DNA of 64,000 bases from Leucocoprinus leucothites. Its lineage: Eukaryota > Basidiomycota > Agaricomycetes > Agaricales > Agaricaceae. A model generated the notes under the pieces. It was not told the origin of the DNA, made no database searches, and saw only the letters and a list, made by a program, of their open reading frames with translations. The stretch's first letter is position 1. Each line of letters opens with the position of its first letter. Shown in pieces: positions 48,969 through 61,137 of the stretch. The DNA lies in NCBI GenBank assembly GCA_013368445.1, contig JAACJO010000026.1, positions 248,001 through 312,000 on the forward strand. The letters run 5' to 3'. Both the position numbers and the translations under genes were made by a program.

Positions 48969-51900
48969 TCAACTTGCCTCAACACCACCCCCAGGCCCAG
49001 CAGCAGTCGCCGCACCATTCACATCCACCGTCACAGGCATATCATAATCCATAGGCACATCCTTCCTCTCCAACCAAACCGCATCCTCCCCACCCAAATC
49101 CACACCTTTCCCACAATCCAATCGTCTCCTCGATGGCAACTCTTTCAATTCGAGTGTTGATTTTGGTGCTACGATTACATGTGGAGGCGTTGGTGGTGGT
49201 AGTGGTGGTTGAGGTGTTTGGGATGTTGGTATGAGTGGTTGTGTGGAGGTTGATGATGCGGAGGATGAAGGAGCAGCGGAAGTGGAGGAGGAAGAAGCGG
49301 TTGGCGGTGGTGTGGGTTGTTGTCGCTGTCTTTGTTGCGAAACAGGCAGAAGCGCAGGTGTACTTGGTGCAGGAGTCGTCGAACCACCCATCTCACTCGA
49401 AGCCGTACCAACAGCAGGCGACATCCTCGGTCCCACATCACCACCATCCACCACCACACTCGCCCTATCCCCATTCTCCACCACACTTATTACACCCGCC
49501 GTAGTGGAACTCCCAGCGACTTGAGGCTGCTGAGATTGCTGAGCACCATTACGAACGATAACATACAACTCCCCATTCCACCCGACAAAATCCAAACTCT
49601 TCACCGCATCCGCAACATACTTTGCGCTCTCCAACGTTCCAAGCGGTTGTGGAGGTGGAACTGGTGGTTGTACGAACTGCTGTTGGTGATGTGGGAATGG
49701 TGCGTGCTGCTGCTGGGGATGAGGAGGGAAGGGATAACCAGGAGGATACTGTTGATGAGGCGGCCCAGGTAGGGGTAATCGAGGAGGTCCCATCCCACTG
49801 TGTCCAGTATGTTGCGGTGTCAATAGCGGAGGTTGTGGTTGTTGTTGCGCGTTCGAGTGTGCGTGGTGGTGCGGTGCACTCGACGGACCAGCACTAGCGC
49901 CATCTGTATTCGAAGGACCAGCGATAGCACTCTCATCTGCATCCCCATCATGCTCGCCACCATCTCGCTTAGGCCCGCTCCTCCTCTTGGGCGTCCCCAG
50001 TCCCCCCACATTGGCACTAGAGGTGGACGTAGACGTCATATGCTGAGAATGAGGGTGCGAATAAGGCGGGAATGGGTGATACGAAGGTTGTTGTGGTGGT
50101 TGTGGTGGGGCTGGGGGCTGAGACTGCCGAGGTTGTTGGTAATAAGAATGATGGTACCCTGACCCAGGCTGATGGTAACCCATAGGATTTGGAGAAGAAG
50201 ATGCGGTGGATGGTAGAGTAGGTGGATGGAACGCAGGTTGCGCATTGTGTAATTGAAGATGGAGGAACGAGAGAGAAGTGAATTTTTGGAATTGATTCGC
50301 ATATACGTGCTATAAAAAGTCGCGAGAATTAGCGTGATAGGTTCTCAACTCAGCTGGGAAGACGGAACGTACGAGTGGTAGTTCTGACACCCCTACTTCA
50401 ACTCTCAACGCCCCAACCTCTCTCGGCAAATTCTTCACAAGAACATCTAATTCCGACATACACCCACCCAAATCCATCCCTCCCCCTCCTCCAACCAACC
50501 CCTGCGTAGCACCACACCCAAGACTCAAACACCCAATCCGAACTCCAACCGTTCTCAATCCTTTCAACCCCGGTAAAATCGGAGCCACTAAATCCCATGG
50601 ACAGTTCCCTAAATCCAACTTTCGCAACTGCGTGCGTCCGCGAAGGAAGTGTATGATGGTACTGTAGAGCTGTAGGATCGTAGGATCGTAGTGATCTTGT
50701 GGGTGTGGTTGGGGTTGGGGGTGAGGATGAGAGGGTGGAGGAGCAGGGTGGTGAGGGGGAGGAGGAGCGGCTGGAGACGAGTAAGGGTGGTAATACGGGC
50801 CTGGGCCTTGAGGAGGTGCGGAGGAGGGTGAGGGTGCGGGTTGGGTGTTTGGAGGCGGGGGAGTGATAACCTGCGGTTGGCCAACCAACAAGAACCTAAA
50901 CGCCTTCAACCTCGGAAGGAACGTATGTTCCCCACCAATAACTTCATCACTACCAAACACCACAGCTGCCTTCCCAGGCTCCTCCAGTACTCCATGTAAA
51001 GTCAAACTTTCAAGTCGACTATTCACACCCCCAGCCGCGTGTGCGATTCTACTCAACACCGTATGTGAAATCCTCGTATCCACCAGATCCAAATGCGTCA
51101 AATTATGTATCGTAGGAGACGAAAACGTTGCGTCCCAGGAATGCTGTCGAAGGAGGTAAGCGCCCAAGGTTAAATGTTTAAGCGTGGAGGCGTTGTTATT
51201 GAGTACAGTGGTGATTTCTGACCAATCAGCGTAGCCATCGTCGTCTTCTGCACGCAGCGTGAGTTTTTTGAGGGACCTGAAAGCGGAGATTCCGCACGCG
51301 TCGAAGTGGAAACCGATTGAGCCCAGAGAGCTCAGTTTAGGGTTTACGGATAAGAGGAATTGGACCATGTCTTGACGTAGCTCGGGGTACCCGATCCATT
51401 CAAATTCTCTCAGAGCGCAAAACTCTGGTAAAGCGGTTTTGAACACTCGAAGCATCAGATCGAGTAGCTCGCCTTCTTCATAAGCCCAATGTACACGCAG
51501 AACCTTGACTCGACGAGAGAAATCCTTGTCATTTTTGGCACGCTCGAAAATGTCCATGGAGCGATTGACATTTTCGGATTGGTCTTCTCCGAAATAGAGG
51601 TCGATGGTGTGGAAGATGTGGTCGAGGGCAATGGAACGGTGAAAGGTGGAGAGGCAAAGCCAAGTTCGGAGGTGATATCGTGGGATGTAGGATGCTATCC
51701 GGGACCAGACTTCTAGTGGTGCGCGGTGTGAAGGAGGATCGTGCGCGAAGCGAATTTGCTAGATTATGTGGAGTTGTGAGTAGTGTCCTACTTTGGAGGA
51801 GGCGAGCGAAGTCGTACAGTTCGTCGACGAATAGAGTTTGCGACGGCTCTGTTGGATGGATCGAGGCGTAATACGGCGTGAAAGTCTGTTGAAGGCGTTT

Positions 51901-52254
51901 GGTTATGAGTAAGCGACAAAGAAATTAGCGAACCTTCGTGCGCCTGGGCTAATAGTCTGTCGCCAAATGCTTTTCTCGCATTAGCACGAGCCAACAACGC
52001 CTTTGCGACTTTAGTTTTTGGCAGATTAGGAGTCTTGAGGTACACATCGAGGTACCGTTCAACATCGTCGCCATACCTACAACACACACCAGTTTCCCTT
52101 TCAGCATCGGCATCTCATAGCCTTTGGATTCAACTCACCTCCCAGCATCAATCAACGACAACGCAGTATCGAGCAGAAACTCTGCTTTACGTGCTGGATC
52201 GAGAGCTGTAAGTGCACTATGCACTGTCGCTGTGAGGTCGTCTGGGGTAGACAT
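48969..52254 (-). CDS. F-box / leucine-rich-repeat protein with long low-complexity inserts
   Basis: This is a probable substrate receptor of an SCF ubiquitin ligase. It starts at 52254 (MSTPDDLTATVHSAL), the N-terminal exons encoding a short helical region (LARANARKAFGDRLLAQAH, then DFHAVLRLDPSN). An intron of 59 nt leads into the F-box, which reads PLEVWSRIASYIPRYHLRTWLCLS (about 51715-51640). Then come HWAYEEGELLDLM, FEWIGYPEL, RAEDDDGYADW, LTHLDLVDTRISHTVLSRIAHA and LRKLDLGNCPWDLV, irregular leucine-rich repeats. An intron at 50310-50372 joins the last exon, whose end (LDFVGWNGELYVIV, LKELPSRRRLDCGKGVDLGGED) is a conserved closing motif. The repeats are interrupted by a Pro/His-rich insert (about 50700-50860), and a longer Pro/Gln/His/Ser-rich insert fills most of the last exon. 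Targets are unknown. Confidence 0.85.
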
Positions 52255-52352
52255 GAGGTGTGTGGGTAAGAAGGGAGAATGTGAGAATGAAAGATTCCGT
52301 ACATGCCATCAACTATTCTAATTTTCGCACACTTGGACCATCTTCTCACCAC
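52255..52352. promoter_or_regulatory. Short divergent promoter between F-box and GPHR genes
   Basis: The two start codons face away from each other with 98 bp between them, so both promoters and leaders must share this space or overlap coding sequence. The plus-strand frame is open upstream to 52260, so a longer GPHR N-terminus cannot be excluded. Confidence 0.5.
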
Positions 52353-54093
52353 ATGTCACTCTTCTTAGCCCTCACTCGTCCTGTCCTCCTCGCTGCTTGT
52401 CTCTATCTTCTTCCTCATGCCATACTCGAACCGACTTCTGATAATGCAGGTGTATTGCCGACACCGACTTCAGCCACGACGAATAAAGCCGTAGCCAAGA
52501 AAGATTGGCGCCCGATGTTGGCGAGGACGATATTCGCTTGGACGTTCACAGAATCTTCAATGTTGTTTGTACTACTTATATGTCAAGCGACGAGTACATT
52601 CTCGTCTTCACAGCGAGCAGCCAATTTCCAGTTTTCCCTCTACGCACTCCTCGCGATTCACGTCATCCTCATACCACAATCTATCGCTCTTCTCGTTCTC
52701 TCACCTACACCCGCGAATCTTCTCCGTTCACCACGAACCATTCTCTCATCGTTCATCCCAGTCTTGCTTTCCCTCATACTCCTATCGTACATCCCGTCAT
52801 TCACGACAGAATCACATCCGCCATTTCTCAGCCGTACACTATCCCGACTCATTGTACTCGGAACAACCATTCTCGGTTTATTGTCCGGGTTTGGTGCCGT
52901 CACGCGAGCATGGGATTACTTGCCTTCATCCACGAAGAAAGAATGCAATATCGTTCCCACCGAAGAAGAGATACGCAGCACAGAGACGAGTTTACAGAGT
53001 GTACAAAATGATTTACAAAAGAAGCAGGATGAGCTCGCAAGGCGAGCGCAGGGTTCACCATCACCTGCGGATGGCTCAGCGAGTACCACTGCCAGCTGGA
53101 TGAAACGTATGGGCGATACGTTACGTGGTGGAGACGATCGTACGTTCCCAAATCTTAACTCCTTCTCTACCCCATTCCAATTAAACTTTTAATTCAGTAA
53201 CACTAGAAATCAAAGGCCTCCAAACCCTCTATTCCACACTATCCCTCACTTTACAATCCCAACGTGCAAAACTCGCCTCTTCCAAACGCGCTAAAACTCT
53301 CCAAGGTCGACTTGCTTCCCTCATCGGACGACTCTTCGCCGGTTACTGCGTTTTTCGAACATTTACGGCAGGGTATAATACCCTTTTCTTCCGCTCCTCA
53401 CCACGCTCGCAAAGTCAGACGACGTATCCTGATATTGTGACGAGTATTCTTATATGGCTCCTCGTTCCGACTTCGTCTTCTCCCGAGTTGGGAGAAGGTG
53501 ATGAGGCACCACTGCAAGTACCGGTGAAAGCGATATATGGATTTGAGTTGACGCCAGCCTCGATATCGTCTCTGACGCGACATATCTCGTTACTCCTCAT
53601 TGGCTTGATTGTGTTGTCGAGTATAGGACTTGTAATGCGTGGTGTCAACCGAGTAAGTGGCCACCTTCCCCTCCATCAGCTTTACTCAATAAATTTCCGG
53701 GCTACTACGACAGGCCCTGAAAGTCACCTCCAAAACACTCGGCACAAGTCTAATCGTTCTCGTTCTCTCATACCTCATGGTCCGTCCCCCTTCCCCTTCT
53801 CACCGCTCACCTCATCTCTCAACCGCTACCACCAGGGCATATACCTCCTCTCCACCCTCGTCCAACTTCGTTCTTCCTTCCCTCCTCCTCCCCTCACACC
53901 CACACCCAACGACACCTTGTCCACACCAAGCTCGAGTTCGAGTACGAGTGAAGTAATAGTGCCCATAAATTTGTTTAGTTTGATTCCGCCTTGGGAGTTG
54001 TTTAATTCGTTGTTTGATTTGATGTTTCTTGTTGCGGCGGTTGGGACGGCTGGTGTGAGGTGGAGTGTGGATCGGTTGGGGATGGTTGAGTAG
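52353..54093 (+). CDS. GPHR-type Golgi pH regulator / anion channel-like membrane protein
   Basis: This is a multi-pass membrane protein of the Golgi pH regulator/GTG (ABA-receptor-like) family. Animal GPHR is an anion channel that helps acidify the Golgi. Exons are 52353-53139, 53198-53652, 53714-53779 and 53836-54093, giving 521 residues. Several hydrophobic helices come first. The family motif LSGFGAVTRAW (about 52880) follows, then a charged coiled-coil loop (EEEIRSTETSLQSVQNDLQKK), RLASLIGRLFAGYCVFRTF, and the C-terminal helices ending with LFDLMFLVAAVGTAGVRW. I chose the ATG at 52353 because MSLFLALTRPVLL starts the first helix. The third intron has a weak donor (GTCCGT) but joins LVLSYLM to GIYLLSTLVQL in frame. 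Confidence 0.88.
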
Positions 54094-55338
54094 ATTCCAT
54101 TGAGGGGAGGGGAGGCTAGAGGTGGACACTTTGATGTGATGACAGAATTATTAGGTTGTTTTATGATGTTGTCGGGGTACCCATTAGGTTGAGTTTGGGA
54201 ATGTCATTTTTTATTTGTGTACATGGTGAGAGATCTTTTGTGCTCCATTTCTTGCTCATCCTATCCTCTCCTGATGAGCGAGGAATGATCGATGAATGCC
54301 CTTCGGGCCCTCCTGCATGGGCGTTTGTGCACAAATGGCCTTTGTGTTAAAGCTCAACGACCGAAATGATTCATGACCAGTACACTCTAGGAACCATATT
54401 GTCGAGATAACCGCCCATTGGATGTAATTACAGAGAGAAAGTAATGATATTCATTATCAAGTGTTGCAGTTCAGACTTCTTACCAGCGTAATAACTGCTC
54501 GGGTCCATGCAGCCTCCCGACGATTATCAGCCTCCGAGTACCCCATACACCATTATGGCAGGTGACCCACCCAGTCCCATACTCGAGTGCGCTAAGTAGG
54601 AGAGGGGAGTGTTGTTCAGCATGGTACTAAGTCGTGTGTCCGATGGGGTGCTCGACAGCAAGGGATGTTGTACTGGGGTGTTGAGCGGTTCAAATCACGG
54701 GATACGAGGGCGGTTTCGTGTTTCACGTCGTCGATGTGTCATGTTGTGTCAGTGCATGTCGTGATCGTACTGCGTTGTGCTATAGATATAACTGAACCGA
54801 CAGATGAGGAACTTTCCCGGTAATAACATGATCTCACGATATGATTTTACCCGTCAAGAGCAAATGCTATCTGGTACTTCATTCACATTTGCAGCGCCAA
54901 TGATACAAGTTCCCGTGTACGTGATGGCATCTTGTGCTTTGACATGGTGCTGTAGGTAAGAAAAATAGTGAGATTCTGAATATACGGTACCAGCACCAAG
55001 GTATCAGGCGGTCTCACTTCGCGGTGCTATATCGTTTAGTCATGAACGTTTGAACCGGCAAACTCTCCTCATGTTTCTACATTCCTGAAAATAAGGATAT
55101 CATCCAATGTCTGACCTACCAGTAATATATTGTCGGAACTGATGCCAACGATCACTGCCATGGCATGTTATCCTTTTTTTCTAGGGAATTTCGTGATGCA
55201 TCAAGTTCAAGGTCATGAGCAAACCGGACCAGAAGCCTTAACGGGACTGCATTTCTGTGGGATTTATGGTACCCATGATCAAGGCAGTGGTCTGGTAGAT
55301 TATCCCTCTGTCAGTCCATTCCCCCACTCTTATTTTGT
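54094..55338. other. Intergenic stretch
   Basis: No gene is seen. It holds the 3' flank of the GPHR gene and the promoter of the membrane protein gene that follows. Confidence 0.45.
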
Positions 55339-56487
55339 ATGGTTACCTCCAAATGCCATTCCTCATCAGGCTCAGGAAGAATTTGGCTCCTGGGTCCTTT
55401 CGCAGCGGCAGCGGCCTATGGAGTTGAGCTAGGGCTCTACGTTATGACCTGTTTCTACCTCTGGAAATTCAGGAGTCCAGCTAACGACAAAAGAAATTTG
55501 TTTTTGATTGCCCATGTTTCCATTATTGTCATCCTGTCGACGCTCTACTTGGCTTCTTGGGCTGTGATTGCAGAGGAGATTTGTGTTCATGGTACAGTTG
55601 CACTGGCCAGGTTCCCGACTCTTGCCAGAGTTCCAGGGACTGTGGTGGTTTTGAAAGGCTGGGTATGTGATATAACTAACGTGCGTACTTCACTACTTGT
55701 CATTCGTCTTGCTTAGGAATATGCATATGATATGCCAATAGATATGGCGCTCCCTCGTCATATATCGGGGCTGTAGAGTGCCGTCGTGGCTGATTAACTT
55801 GATACCATTTATGCTTTGGCTCAGCACCGTGGGTGAGCCTGTGCTGCCGCTTTTGAAGCAATGGAGTAGGACTCGCTGACTTTTGTCTTTTTCTCTCTCT
55901 CCTTTTTGGATTCCCACAGCCTTAGGAGTGTTTTCTCTTGTGGGAAAATCCAACAGTTCCCCAACTTTTACACTCTTCGATAGTCCTCTTTTCGCATTCT
56001 TGATTGTCTCCGTCGCGCTAAATGTTCTTGTTACCACCCTTCTTGTCTCGCGATTACTAGTTTATCGCAGCAGGATAACTCAACTCTTGGGTAGAGATCA
56101 TGGCACGCAGTATACAAGTCTGGTGGCCATGATTGTCGAATCTGCTCTTATTCATTCTTCCGTAGAAGTTCTCGTGATTATCCTATCAACCCTTGATACA
56201 CCAACATTCTCCGGAGAAATACTACTAGTGCTGCTCTCGCCCATTCAGGTGGGTATATTCACTTGGAAAAGGACCGCCTGCCGTTGACAACTGGGGAAAT
56301 CTATCAGGGTATATCAACCCACCTCATTATCTTCCGTGTGGCCATGGGCAAATCTTGGTCTCGTGAGACCTACAAAGACACAATGCAGCTGAGCACCCTC
56401 AGGTTCAGAGGCAGCACAATTGTCGAGCAACCAACCTTGCAGAATGATGGTACAGTTGAGCATGGGCATACTGAAACCGACGAGTAA
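55339..56487 (+). CDS. Uncharacterised multi-pass membrane protein (intact paralogue)
   Basis: This is a predicted integral membrane protein of 313 residues of a type expanded in mushrooms, with no known function. Exons are 55339-55680, 55742-55832, 55920-56248 and 56308-56487, all in frame. About seven hydrophobic stretches can be seen, among them FAAAAAYGVELGLYVMTC, VSIIVILSTLYLASWAV, INLIPFMLWLS, FAFLIVSVALNVLVTTLLV and a segment around SLVAMIVESALI. Shared landmarks are GWVCDITN followed across an intron by IWRSLVIYRGC, then RSRITQLLG and GISTHLIIFRVAMGKSW. The C-terminal 40 residues are hydrophilic and probably cytosolic. The damaged paralogue at 37811-38945 has the same exon plan. The start codon is supported by ungapped alignment of the first helix with that copy. 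Confidence 0.8.
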
Positions 56488-56914
56488 GCCAGGCCGCCCA
56501 CTCTTAACTTAACCTCTGCAATATCATTTCCTTCAAAGGGGCACACGCTCACTCTCGAGGTAGACAAAGAGGCTGTTTTCTCATCCATCCCCGCTCTGAG
56601 CCTCTCCCGTTCACCACTGTGAATAACCCTGTTCCGGCATTTGTAAGAACAGAAACATCACGTATGTCATTTCCGATTAGTGCATCATGGGCTCGAGCGA
56701 CTGTAGTCAGCTCTCTAACTCTTGAGTTGCCAATATCGAGGATCGTACTTTGCTAGATACCCCCGGGGGGTCTTATATCTTTTTGGAAGACAGCGGACTC
56801 CTTCCTTTTTTTCCGATGGACAAATCGCGGCAAGTTGAATGATCTTGAATTATACCAAGGTTTCTGTTTGCAATGAACTTTTTACATATTCACTATCTTG
56901 TGTAATTTCACTAA

Positions 56915-58370
56915 CTAGATATCAACCTCAGCCTTCTCTGGATGATGAAACTTGGAAAAAGTAATGCCGATTCCTGCCTCTGATGAACCCCCCGAGTCAT
57001 TCCTTCCATCGACACTTTGGTCCTCCCGCACTTGAGAGAGGAACGTCGTTTGAAATTTCCGGTTCCGGTTCATGCATACTCGAATGACCATTGACGCTGG
57101 AATCAGCCCCTGACAAAATAGAATTAAGAATAATCAATGCTCTCGTTTCATTTCCTTTTTTCCTGGAGTGATAGGTGAAGTGAACAAGGGTTACGCACCG
57201 ACATTGGGTTTAATAACCCCGCAATAACGAGACTAGCGGTTGTCGCACCGAGCCCAAATGTGATTGCTAGTGGAAGAACGAGCGAGGTATAGAGTGCTCC
57301 AGATTCAATGATCATGCTGATGATCGCCTTGTAGTACGAAGATTGACTCCGGCTGGAGGCAGTAGTGGTGACACCTCGCTTCCAAACCTCCCATGCGATT
57401 AAGGATGTCGAGTAGGCCTGAGTCCCGATTCCTAACGTCCAGGCACTAACTGCCCAATTCCGGACGAATAGGCTTGATCTGTTGCCTTGCCACAGGCCAT
57501 GGAGCATAACGCTCCCACATGCTAGCAGCCAACCTTATTGAGTACCAGGTGTGCTCCCAGAAATATCGCTGGAAACTGAGCGAGATAACTCACATGTACT
57601 CCCAATGAGAGTGATAATCTGTACGTGTGAAGGCCCACACCATCAGTAAAGGCAACCAAAAGCACCACGAGTAAACCTACAGGTGGAAGGCAAATCCATG
57701 AACTTCGGTCATGCATCATTATCCAGACACGCCAGACCATAATCGCATCCCCTAGGGCCACCTTGGGATATCTCCGATTGAACCTCAAGTCTAGAAACAA
57801 GACAACCCCTCCAACTCACGTTGATCAAAGAACATACGTTCGATATCCTGAGAGCAGGCATTGAAATTCCATTCCAGTAGTTTACGATTTCGATGAGTGC
57901 GTTGGGCCGATCTGCAAGACCCACAAAGCTCTTGAACATCACGCTTTGCTGGCTCACGAAGGATATCGTTGTTACAGTGAACTGGGTGACCACTGCAAGT
58001 AATAGGATCCTGGCAGAAAATACAGGTCTGCAGTTCAGTGGCCTTTATATCCTCTACTAGTCAGGGGATGTTGCTGCTCACCAGTTAATGGGCTCCCCAG
58101 AATTCTGTCGCCTGACCAGGAGATAGGCACACACAGGAAACACAAGTAAGCTGCATACGCCAGTATCAGAAAGAGCGCCTAATCTCAATCCTACGACCCA
58201 CTAGACACCTATTCGTGCCAGGTGACATAAGCGCAAATGTGGTGTGAATTGAGGACTGGAAAAAAAACTCTCTTACCGTATAGGATCGTCATGCCAACAA
58301 CAGCAGCCATGTTAGCTGCCGCTATGGGACGTATCGAGTTGTTGATAGACAGAAGGTCTGGGGCATCCAT
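56915..58370 (-). CDS. Uncharacterised multi-pass membrane protein (distant relative)
   Basis: This is a second predicted multi-pass membrane protein, convergent with the gene at 55339-56487. It starts at 58370 (MDAPDLLSINNSIRP). After short introns it shows LLVFPVCAYLLVRRQNSGEP, SARILLLAVVTQFTVTTISF, VALGDAIMVWRVWIM (the GDAxMVWR motif typical of this mushroom family), LPPVGLLVVLLVAF, WAVSAWTLGIGTQAYSTSLIAWEVW, MIIESGALYTSLVLPLAITF and GLIPASMVIRVCMNR. It ends in a hydrophilic tail at the TAG at 56915-56917. The splice join between the fourth helix region (about 57590) and 57530 is uncertain: I found no site that keeps frame cleanly, so a small defect is possible. The family link to the other membrane protein is by shared layout, not close sequence. 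Confidence 0.7.
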
Positions 58371-59145
58371 TGGTTACGGATCTCGACACTCGAGGGATGG
58401 TTAGCGCGGAGAGAGAAGTAGTCTCTGGGTTGCAGTTAAGTATGTATTTACCTCCCAGGGTTCTTGGGGTGTAATGTCGGTGGTTTCTAAATCCGGAATA
58501 AAGAACTCAATCGTTATCAGGGCTGGATGTCCGGACGATGACATCGTGGGGAACCTTGTTGGAGTGGACTGACTGTAAGTACTATTCGATCATTGGATAC
58601 TGGGATCATCAGCCGCCGGCTGCACTTTATTTTCGTCTGATCAGGGTGAAGTTAAAGTTTTGGTTGATGAAAGTGAAACCCGAGAGGCTTCGTCTTTCAC
58701 GATGATGACCACAAGGTAAATCACGGATAGTGGAGATAATACTGACTAAGTGAGCGCGCTGGAACTACACACAGAGACTCCGGGAGTGGTGGACTAACGA
58801 CTTGGAGAACTAATCTCCAAGCACCAGGATGTGAGGAATGCAAACAGGTGACCCGCTGTGTTCCTATGATAGTCTAATATGCAATTCCGATATATGATTT
58901 GTTCAGTTAGCTCCCGGCCAATAAAGCTCTACCACAATGCGAAAAGATCGTTGATTCATTGTGCACTGTATATATGCCCAATATCATGCAGAATGAGGAC
59001 GTCATGGCTTTGAACAGAGCAGCATATACCTTCAGATTCACATAATAAAATTTCTCTGCTAAAATCATCGTCACGGGAGGTACTACAGGCAGCCGAAAGA
59101 TACCGTCTAAAAGATCTCTTTCACCCTTTTCCTAGAATCTATTCC
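58371..59145. other. Intergenic stretch
   Basis: No gene is supported between the two minus-strand genes. Confidence 0.45.
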
Positions 59146-61137
59146 CTAGTCGTGCTTCGCCTCCCCTTTCTTTGGTGCCGGAGCTGGCGTGGGTTTCTTT
59201 GGGTCAGGCTTCGCAGGATGAGACTTCGGAGCGTCCTTTGGCTCAGGTTTCTTGGTCGGGGGCTTGTCATGCGAGGGTGCAGGCTTTCCAGGCGAAGGCG
59301 CGGGTTTTCCGGGTGTGTGTGTAGGCTTTCCATGAGGGGGTACAGGATTGCTATGTGTTGATGCAGGCTTTCCGTGCGCAGATGCGGGCTTGTCGTGATG
59401 AGATGTAGGTTTGCTGTGTTGAGATGTGGGCTTGCTGTGAGGGGATGTAGATTTGTCATGCGGGGATACAGGCTTTCCGGGCGTCGGCTTAGTCCCCTTG
59501 CTACTGTGCGTGGGTCCAGTCTTGCCATGTGTAGGTGCAGGTGCCTTCTTCGAGGTCGCAGCTGCCGGTTTACCCTTCGATGAAGCCTTCGCCGTAGATT
59601 TGCCAGATACAGGGTGTCCACTCTCCTTGCTCTTCGGTGCTGGTTTTTTGTCTTTCAGAGCCTTACAATCCTTTTCGACTTGTCCATTCGACTGTCCTTG
59701 CATGAAACCATTAAACTCGATGAAACTCGATCGCTCTTCGAGCGAAAGCACTTTATCGATGTTCGCTGCCCCTGTTAACCGGTAATATTTAAGTCTGAAT
59801 GACATTTCATGAAGAGTAGATGAAATTGACCTACATTTGTAATGCTTATCGTCCTTGGGACCGGCCTTTGGTGCCCTCTGGAATCCGACCAATCAGAATG
59901 ATCCAGATGGGAAACTCTGTAAAGATACGCACCTTATCGTCATAATTAAACCAAACCCATCCCGTTGCAGCGACTCGGATTTTGCCTTCACCATTCTGCG
60001 TACAACTCTTGACTGTCAACTACAAAATCAATATTCATCAGAACGGCTAATATTCGACTCGAGCAGGAAATTAAGCTCACCTTGTTTGTACAGTGACTGT
60101 CCTTCTGGTCAGTAAGGGTTGATTGGACCTTTCTCTGTGCGCTATGACTGGTCTCGAAGCTAATTACACTATCTCAATATTCAGTTTTCACAGTCCAGAA
60201 AGTCCCACACTCACGTGTTTCCCTGCGAATTGGTGAACTTCGTACTTGTGGAAATTGATGTCTCCGCACTGAAAAGTTCCGGCACTTCGAACCCGACACT
60301 GAAACTAACATCCACACCAAACTCAGATGTTTCTGTAATGTTTTTTGTAAGGAACTCTGTTGCCCAAGGGTGGAGAAGAAGAGTAATGGACTAAGCAAAC
60401 ACGTACTCGTGATACTCCAGCTGTCTTTTTGTGAGTCTCCGATTGTAATTTCCCCCGTGTCTGAGCCGCTCGCGTTGTGAATTTTGGCGTCGATGTCGAC
60501 GCTCTGCACGTTGCAATCAGGTTTACCTAACGAGAATGGTATTGTGAGGCGATTAGTCCTTCAATGTTGAGAGGATACCATACCCTTTGCTTGAACCTTG
60601 ATGACCGAATCATCTATACAAGCACTGGCAGCCATGCTGGGGTACTATCAATTATGGTTCAGCAATCGAGCTCCATCGAGCAAACAAACACGGATATCAC
60701 CTCTTTCGGATTTACCACGATATTCCAACCTCCGTCACCCCACGTATCCTTGGCATATTGCACCAACTTGTCCCAGCCAGCCACTAATCACCACAAATTC
60801 TCGATCAGAACAGAGTGAAAACACAGTAAAAAGAACTAAACTCACATCTTTGCGCTTGTTCCAGGGTGAGGTCAGAACACCTACCACTAGGAGCTTGACG
60901 ACGCAAATGGGCGGTGTTACTCAGTTGGTGGATTTCTACGTCGGCGTCGCTCATGAATGCTGGTAGGCCACTAGAGTTTGTAGGCCGATTCGGGCCCGGA
61001 TAGGGAAGAGCTGATGCGCCCATTATCCCAAGGAGGGAAATTGCGACAAGCCGGGAAGACTGTTGTGATTGACTTGTAAGCGTATTCCATCGTTAGGATA
61101 AATGGGTGCTTACCAGGGGGTTTTGATTGACAGTCAT
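59146..61137 (-). CDS. Secreted beta-rich protein with a long Lys/Pro/His-rich repeat tail
   Basis: This is a predicted secreted protein of unknown role. It starts at 61137; exon 1 (61114-61137) encodes eight residues and a 54-nt intron leads to a hydrophobic signal segment (LVAISLLGIMGASA). About nine introns join short exons reading CSDLTLEQAQR, GWDKLVQYAKDTWGDGGWN, MAASACIDDSVIKV, CNVQSVDIDAKIHNASGSD, a Ser/Thr-rich beta-type stretch, TGWVWFNYDD and EERSSFIEFNGF. Alternating Ser/Thr-rich strands of this type occur in aerolysin-like beta-barrel proteins, but I cannot confirm that and treat it as one possibility. The last exon adds about 150 residues of short repeats built on GKP and HxKP. 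Such tails may bind wall polymers or act as spacers. The splice pattern is consistent, so the gene model is good while the function is open. Confidence 0.65.
59200..59600 (-). repeat. Degenerate tandem repeats coding for GKP/HxKP units
   Basis: The last exon of the secreted protein consists of many imperfect units of about 18-24 nt with a Gly/His-Lys-Pro core. This is coding low-complexity sequence, likely to vary in copy number between strains. Confidence 0.7.

Noticed and set aside
49175..50162. Several long frames on both strands within the F-box last exon
   Set aside because: Shadows of the Pro/His/Gln-rich coding repeat, which leaves several phases open.
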